NCBI GenBank assembly: GCA_026391455.1 | Contig: JAPLEH010000069.1 | Coordinates: 44,228 to 108,227 of the forward strand | DNA: 64,000 bases | Origin: Bacteroidota bacterium | GTDB lineage: Bacteria > Bacteroidota > Bacteroidia > Chitinophagales > Chitinophagaceae | Direction of reading: 5' to 3' | Shown: positions 61,414-64,000 of the stretch, piece after piece | Position numbering within the stretch: the first letter of the stretch is position 1 | Layout of the letters: each line of letters opens with the position of its first letter | Made by a program: the position numbers and the translations under genes | Notes under the pieces: model-generated | Seen by the model: the letters and a program-made list of their open reading frames with translations, nothing else | Database searches by the model: none | What the model was told of the DNA's origin: nothing

Positions 61414-62637
61414 TTATTTTCTTCTCGGTGCACCCCTGTAGAACTTACGCTGGGTATTTCTGCCACCGGAATTGCCGGAGCGCACACGGGGATGATATGC
61501 GGGAGATGCCCCCAATTCGGCTGGAACCGGAGCCTTCTCCACTTCTTTGCCAAGCAACTGTTCGATGGATGCAAATTTATTCTGCTCCTTTTCACCTATC
61601 AGGGTAAAGGCGGTACCATCAGCTTCGGCCCTTGCCGTACGGCCAATGCGGTGTACATAATCTTCTCCATCGCCGGGCACATCGTAATTGATCACCAGAT
61701 CGATCGTATCAATATCGATACCCCGGCTCAGAATATCGGTAGCTACCAGCACGGGTATGCGACCGGCTGTAAAAGCACTTAACACACTTTCCCTTTCGGC
61801 CTGTTCCAGATCACTGTGAATTTCAGCAATGTTGAATTTACCGTGTTTCAATTCACGGGTAAGTTGTTTTACGGTTTGCTTCCGGCTGCAGAATACCAAT
61901 GCATTCTTATAAGGCGTTTCTTTCAGTATTTTTTTAACCAGTGGCAATTTTTGAGGTTCATATACCACATAAGCCCGTTGTACAATCTTTTCAGGTGGTT
62001 TGGAAATGGCGATATTGATCTCCACCGGCTGATGAAGGATCCGCTTGGCCAGTTGCCTGATCTTTTCCGGCATGGTGGCGGAGAACAGCAGGTTTTGTCT
62101 TTTCTCCGGCAATACTTTTATGATCTTATTGATATCGTCCTGGAAGCCCATATCGAGCATACGATCTGCTTCATCGAGTACGAGAAACTGCAACTTCTTC
62201 AGGTTTACATAGCCCATGTTCAGGTGGGCGATCATTCTACCGGGAGTACAAACAATGATATCTGCACCCATTTGCAGGGCTTTTTTCTCATTCACAAAAT
62301 TCTGTGCATCATTGCCCCCGTATATAGCTATAGAACTAAGGTGCGTGAAATAGGAAAGCCCTTCCATATGCTGGGCGATCTGAATGGCCAGTTCGCGGGT
62401 GGGTACCACAATCAGGGCACCTACTTGGCCATCGACATGGTTTTCAAGCAACCGGTTCATTACCGGCAGTAAAAAAGCAGCGGTTTTACCGGTACCGGTT
62501 TGGGCGGAGGCGATCACGTCTTTTCCCGCCATAATGGGTGGAATAACCTGTTCCTGTACAGGGGTCGCATTTTCGTAATTGGAAGCTTCTATGCCTTCGA
62601 GCAGGTTCGGATGAAAGTTAAATTCTGTAAATCGCAA
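61414..62637 (-). CDS. rhlE: DEAD-box RNA helicase (RhlE-type)
   Basis: The 407-residue protein has the DEAD-box motifs in order: Q motif ATPVQEQVIPPI, motif I SAQTGTGKT, PTRELAIQ, motif II LDEADRM, SAT, and motif VI HRIGRTAR. The start is a TTG at 62637, since no ATG precedes the Q motif and LRFTEFNF is the usual beginning. A short Gly/Arg-rich tail (RVRSGNSGGRNTQRKFYRGAPRRK-like) follows the core. It remodels RNA or ribosome precursors, often in the cold. Confidence 0.94.
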   Translation of the reverse strand: MRFTEFNFHPNLLEGIEASNYENATPVQEQVIPPIMAGKDVIASAQTGTGKTAAFLLPVMNRLLENHVDGQVGALIVVPTRELAIQIAQHMEGLSYFTHLSSIAIYGGNDAQNFVNEKKALQMGADIIVCTPGRMIAHLNMGYVNLKKLQFLVLDEADRMLDMGFQDDINKIIKVLPEKRQNLLFSATMPEKIRQLAKRILHQPVEINIAISKPPEKIVQRAYVVYEPQKLPLVKKILKETPYKNALVFCSRKQTVKQLTRELKHGKFNIAEIHSDLEQAERESVLSAFTAGRIPVLVATDILSRGIDIDTIDLVINYDVPGDGEDYVHRIGRTARAEADGTAFTLIGEKEQNKFASIEQLLGKEVEKAPVPAELGASPAYHPRVRSGNSGGRNTQRKFYRGAPRRK

Positions 62638-62893
62638 AATTCAGCGGAGTTAAAATAATGACACAGGAAATCCTGTAAATTTTTAGTGAAGATACAAAAA
62701 ACGGCGCAGGTGCCCATTTCTGACCCCCAGGGGCGATGTTGAGGATTTTTACCACTATTTGATGGCCCTGATAAATCACGGGTACCCGGACAATAAAAAT
62801 CATGACTATCCCTGCCTCCCGTCATACATACCGGCCAGGTTGTGCTGTAGCTTTCAGGTGCAAACTGCTTTTTGATCACCTAAATTCTTTGTT

Positions 62894-63478
62894 ATGAAAT
62901 ATACATTACTAATAGGGGCTGTATTGCTGGGATTCACCGGCAATGGCCAGTCATGGGCCAAAGACTATGATCATGTGGACAATTGTGTTTGCGGATTATC
63001 GGTAGTGGGCAAAGCCGAGAAACATGGCTTTGTAGATAAAGATGGTAAACTGGTGGTTCCATTGATTTACGATGAGGCTATGACCTTTTCGGAAGGGATG
63101 GCAGCCGTAAAAAAAGATGGCAAATGGGGATTTCTGGACAGTACCGGCAAACTGGTAATACCATTGAAATATAATGATGCCATGTCTTTTCACGATAGTA
63201 TCGCTATTGTAAGCAAAGAAGGTAATTATGGCTATATTGATAAAGGCGATAAAGCGATCATTCCATTTGCTTACGAAAGTGCCACCAAATTTTCCGAAGG
63301 ACTGGCGGCAGTAAATAAAAACGGACAATGGGGCTATATCGATAAAAACGGTAAAGATGTGATCCCCTTCAAGTTCAGCTTTGCCGGCTCCTTTGAAGAT
63401 GGCCAGGCCAAAGTACTATTGAACAGTAAATGGATCATGATCGATAAAAGCGGGAAGAAAGTGGGGGATGTGGAGTAG
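62894..63478 (+). CDS. WG-repeat protein with signal peptide
   Basis: The 194-residue protein has a signal peptide to about NGQSWA, then four full WG-type repeats of about 34 residues and one partial repeat (HGFVDKDGKLVVPLIYDEA, KWGFLDSTGKLVIPLKYND, NYGYIDKGDKAIIPFAYES, QWGYIDKNGKDVIPFKFS, KWIMIDKSGK). WG repeats form a beta-propeller-like surface of unknown use. It is probably secreted or periplasmic. The stop is directly followed by the GGTTCAA-type repeat tract. Confidence 0.88.
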   Translation: MKYTLLIGAVLLGFTGNGQSWAKDYDHVDNCVCGLSVVGKAEKHGFVDKDGKLVVPLIYDEAMTFSEGMAAVKKDGKWGFLDSTGKLVIPLKYNDAMSFHDSIAIVSKEGNYGYIDKGDKAIIPFAYESATKFSEGLAAVNKNGQWGYIDKNGKDVIPFKFSFAGSFEDGQAKVLLNSKWIMIDKSGKKVGDVE

Positions 63479-63482
63479 TGGA

Positions 63483-63539
63483 GGTTGCATAGGTTACATA
63501 GGTTCAAGAGGTTTAAGAAGTTCAAGAAGTTTAAAAGGT
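63483..63539. repeat. GGTTCAAGAGGTTTAAGAAG-type repeat tract, second genomic copy
   Basis: A 10-bp-periodic tract of GGTTACATAGGTTCAAGAGG and TTCAAGAAGTTTAAAAGG lies directly after the WG-protein stop and matches the tracts at 3372-3580. It confirms a dispersed repeat family. The wider region 63479-64000 otherwise holds only the two hairpins below and perhaps the end of a minus-strand gene. Confidence 0.8.
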
Positions 63540-63670
63540 GTGCTTGCCCCTATGAGGCCCGCCGTGACGGGTTGCGTATGTTAAAAAAGTTGAGGAAACA
63601 GCGAAGTTTATGAATTTGGATCTGTTTTTTTTGAACCTAAATCAATGGTTGGATATCTGGATATTATTTT

Positions 63671-63715
63671 AAAAAATGTGGGAGAACGACACTTTTTGAG
63701 TGACAGTTCTCCCAC
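63671..63715 (-). terminator. Minus-strand rho-independent-type terminator
   Basis: GTGGGAGAAC (63678-63687) and GTTCTCCCAC (63706-63715) form a 10-bp perfect stem, with an additional CACT/AGTG stem inside. On the minus strand it is followed by ATTTTTT. It would stop transcripts entering from the right. Confidence 0.7.
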
Positions 63716-63869
63716 TTTGGTATATGTTCATATTTTCCCTGAAAAGACCGCAACAGAAAATCAAAGTCCAAAACTATTTAATCCAACCCGAATTCAATCT
63801 CGCATTCCCACATCTTCACATTCCCACATTATCACATCACTGTTGTCCGGTTAAAATCTATTAAAGGGT

Positions 63870-63893
63870 AAAAAAATGGGAGGCGAACCTCCC
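63870..63893 (-). terminator. Minus-strand terminator with a UUCG-type loop
   Basis: On the minus strand GGGAGG TTCG CCTCCC is followed directly by ATTTTTTT, a classic intrinsic terminator with a stable tetraloop. It suggests that a minus-strand gene or RNA ends between here and the right edge. Confidence 0.85.
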
Positions 63894-63956
63894 AAAAGAA
63901 TGATAAGTTTGAGTTACCACACAAAAACTCTCATTCTATGCCCAAACATAGTTTTT

Positions 63957-64000
63957 TTACCGGACAGCCTGTTTTCGCACAGCTACTAAATTTAATTCCT
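63957..64000 (-). CDS. Possible C-terminal end of a minus-strand gene at the right edge (doubtful)
   Basis: In one minus-strand frame the last bases read ELNLVAVRKQAVR and then TAA (63957-63959). It lies 64 bp before the minus terminator at 63870-63893, which is where a gene end would be. Another frame is also open to a TGA nearby, so the assignment rests mostly on the terminator. Confidence 0.25.
   Translation of the reverse strand, partial: ELNLVAVRKQAVR

Noticed and set aside
61816..62472. 218-codon plus-strand open frame
   Set aside because: Antisense to the DEAD-box helicase, whose motifs prove the minus strand to be coding.
63645..63854. 69-codon plus-strand frame
   Set aside because: It spans the hairpin terminator and has no motif.

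Overview
The window looks like a chromosome segment of a Bacteroidota species, most likely a Chitinophagaceae relative. The signs are a UpxY/NusG-like antiterminator at the head of a capsule locus, a T9SS-type C-terminal sorting domain, matches to the Bacteroidota TAnnTTTG promoter element, few Shine-Dalgarno sites and several TTG/GTG starts. No tRNA, rRNA or CRISPR array was seen.

Positions 1-46752 hold one very large surface-polysaccharide (capsule/EPS/O-antigen type) locus. It is transcribed on the minus strand, so its first gene is at about 46.7 kb and its last visible gene runs off the left edge. Reading in transcription order: a UpxY-like antiterminator, a Wza-type exporter and a Wzc-type tyrosine kinase (46.7-43.0 kb); nucleotide-sugar genes (WbpP-type 4-epimerase, RmlB, RmlA, UDP-glucose dehydrogenase, UDP-xylose synthase, WbpD, WbpB; 43-36 kb); a transglutaminase-like membrane protein; a tightly overlapped CDP-6-deoxy-sugar C-methylation cassette (34.3-29.9 kb); more methyltransferases; a Wzx flippase; eight intact glycosyltransferases with two asparagine-synthase-like amidotransferases, GalE, a candidate Wzy polymerase and a polysaccharide deacetylase (28-7 kb); and finally formyltransferases, a NeuD-like acyltransferase, a second UDP-sugar dehydrogenase, a LegC-type aminotransferase, the initiating phosphoglycosyl transferase and a CpsB-like phosphatase. 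Together they would make, polymerise and export a heteropolysaccharide with uronic, amino, N-formylated, amidated and C- or O-methylated sugars by a Wzx/Wzy route. A decayed glycosyltransferase/methyltransferase duplicate lies at 15.4-16.1 kb, next to an AT-rich glycosyltransferase.

The right part (47-64 kb) is mixed. It has an HGSNAT-like membrane acyltransferase, a frameshifted secreted M1 peptidase with a T9SS tail, a serpin, and then a possible DNA-damage group: PA0069-type radical SAM protein, 2H phosphoesterase, a UmuD homologue and UmuC. In that group the UmuD homologue has lost both catalytic residues, and umuD and umuC are separated by a REP-associated tyrosine transposase gene and its tandem palindromic repeats. 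Beyond it lie an aldehyde dehydrogenase with its DUF779 partner and a divergent AraC regulator, an AmpD-like amidase lipoprotein, an RhlE-type RNA helicase and a WG-repeat protein. The window ends with two minus-strand terminators.
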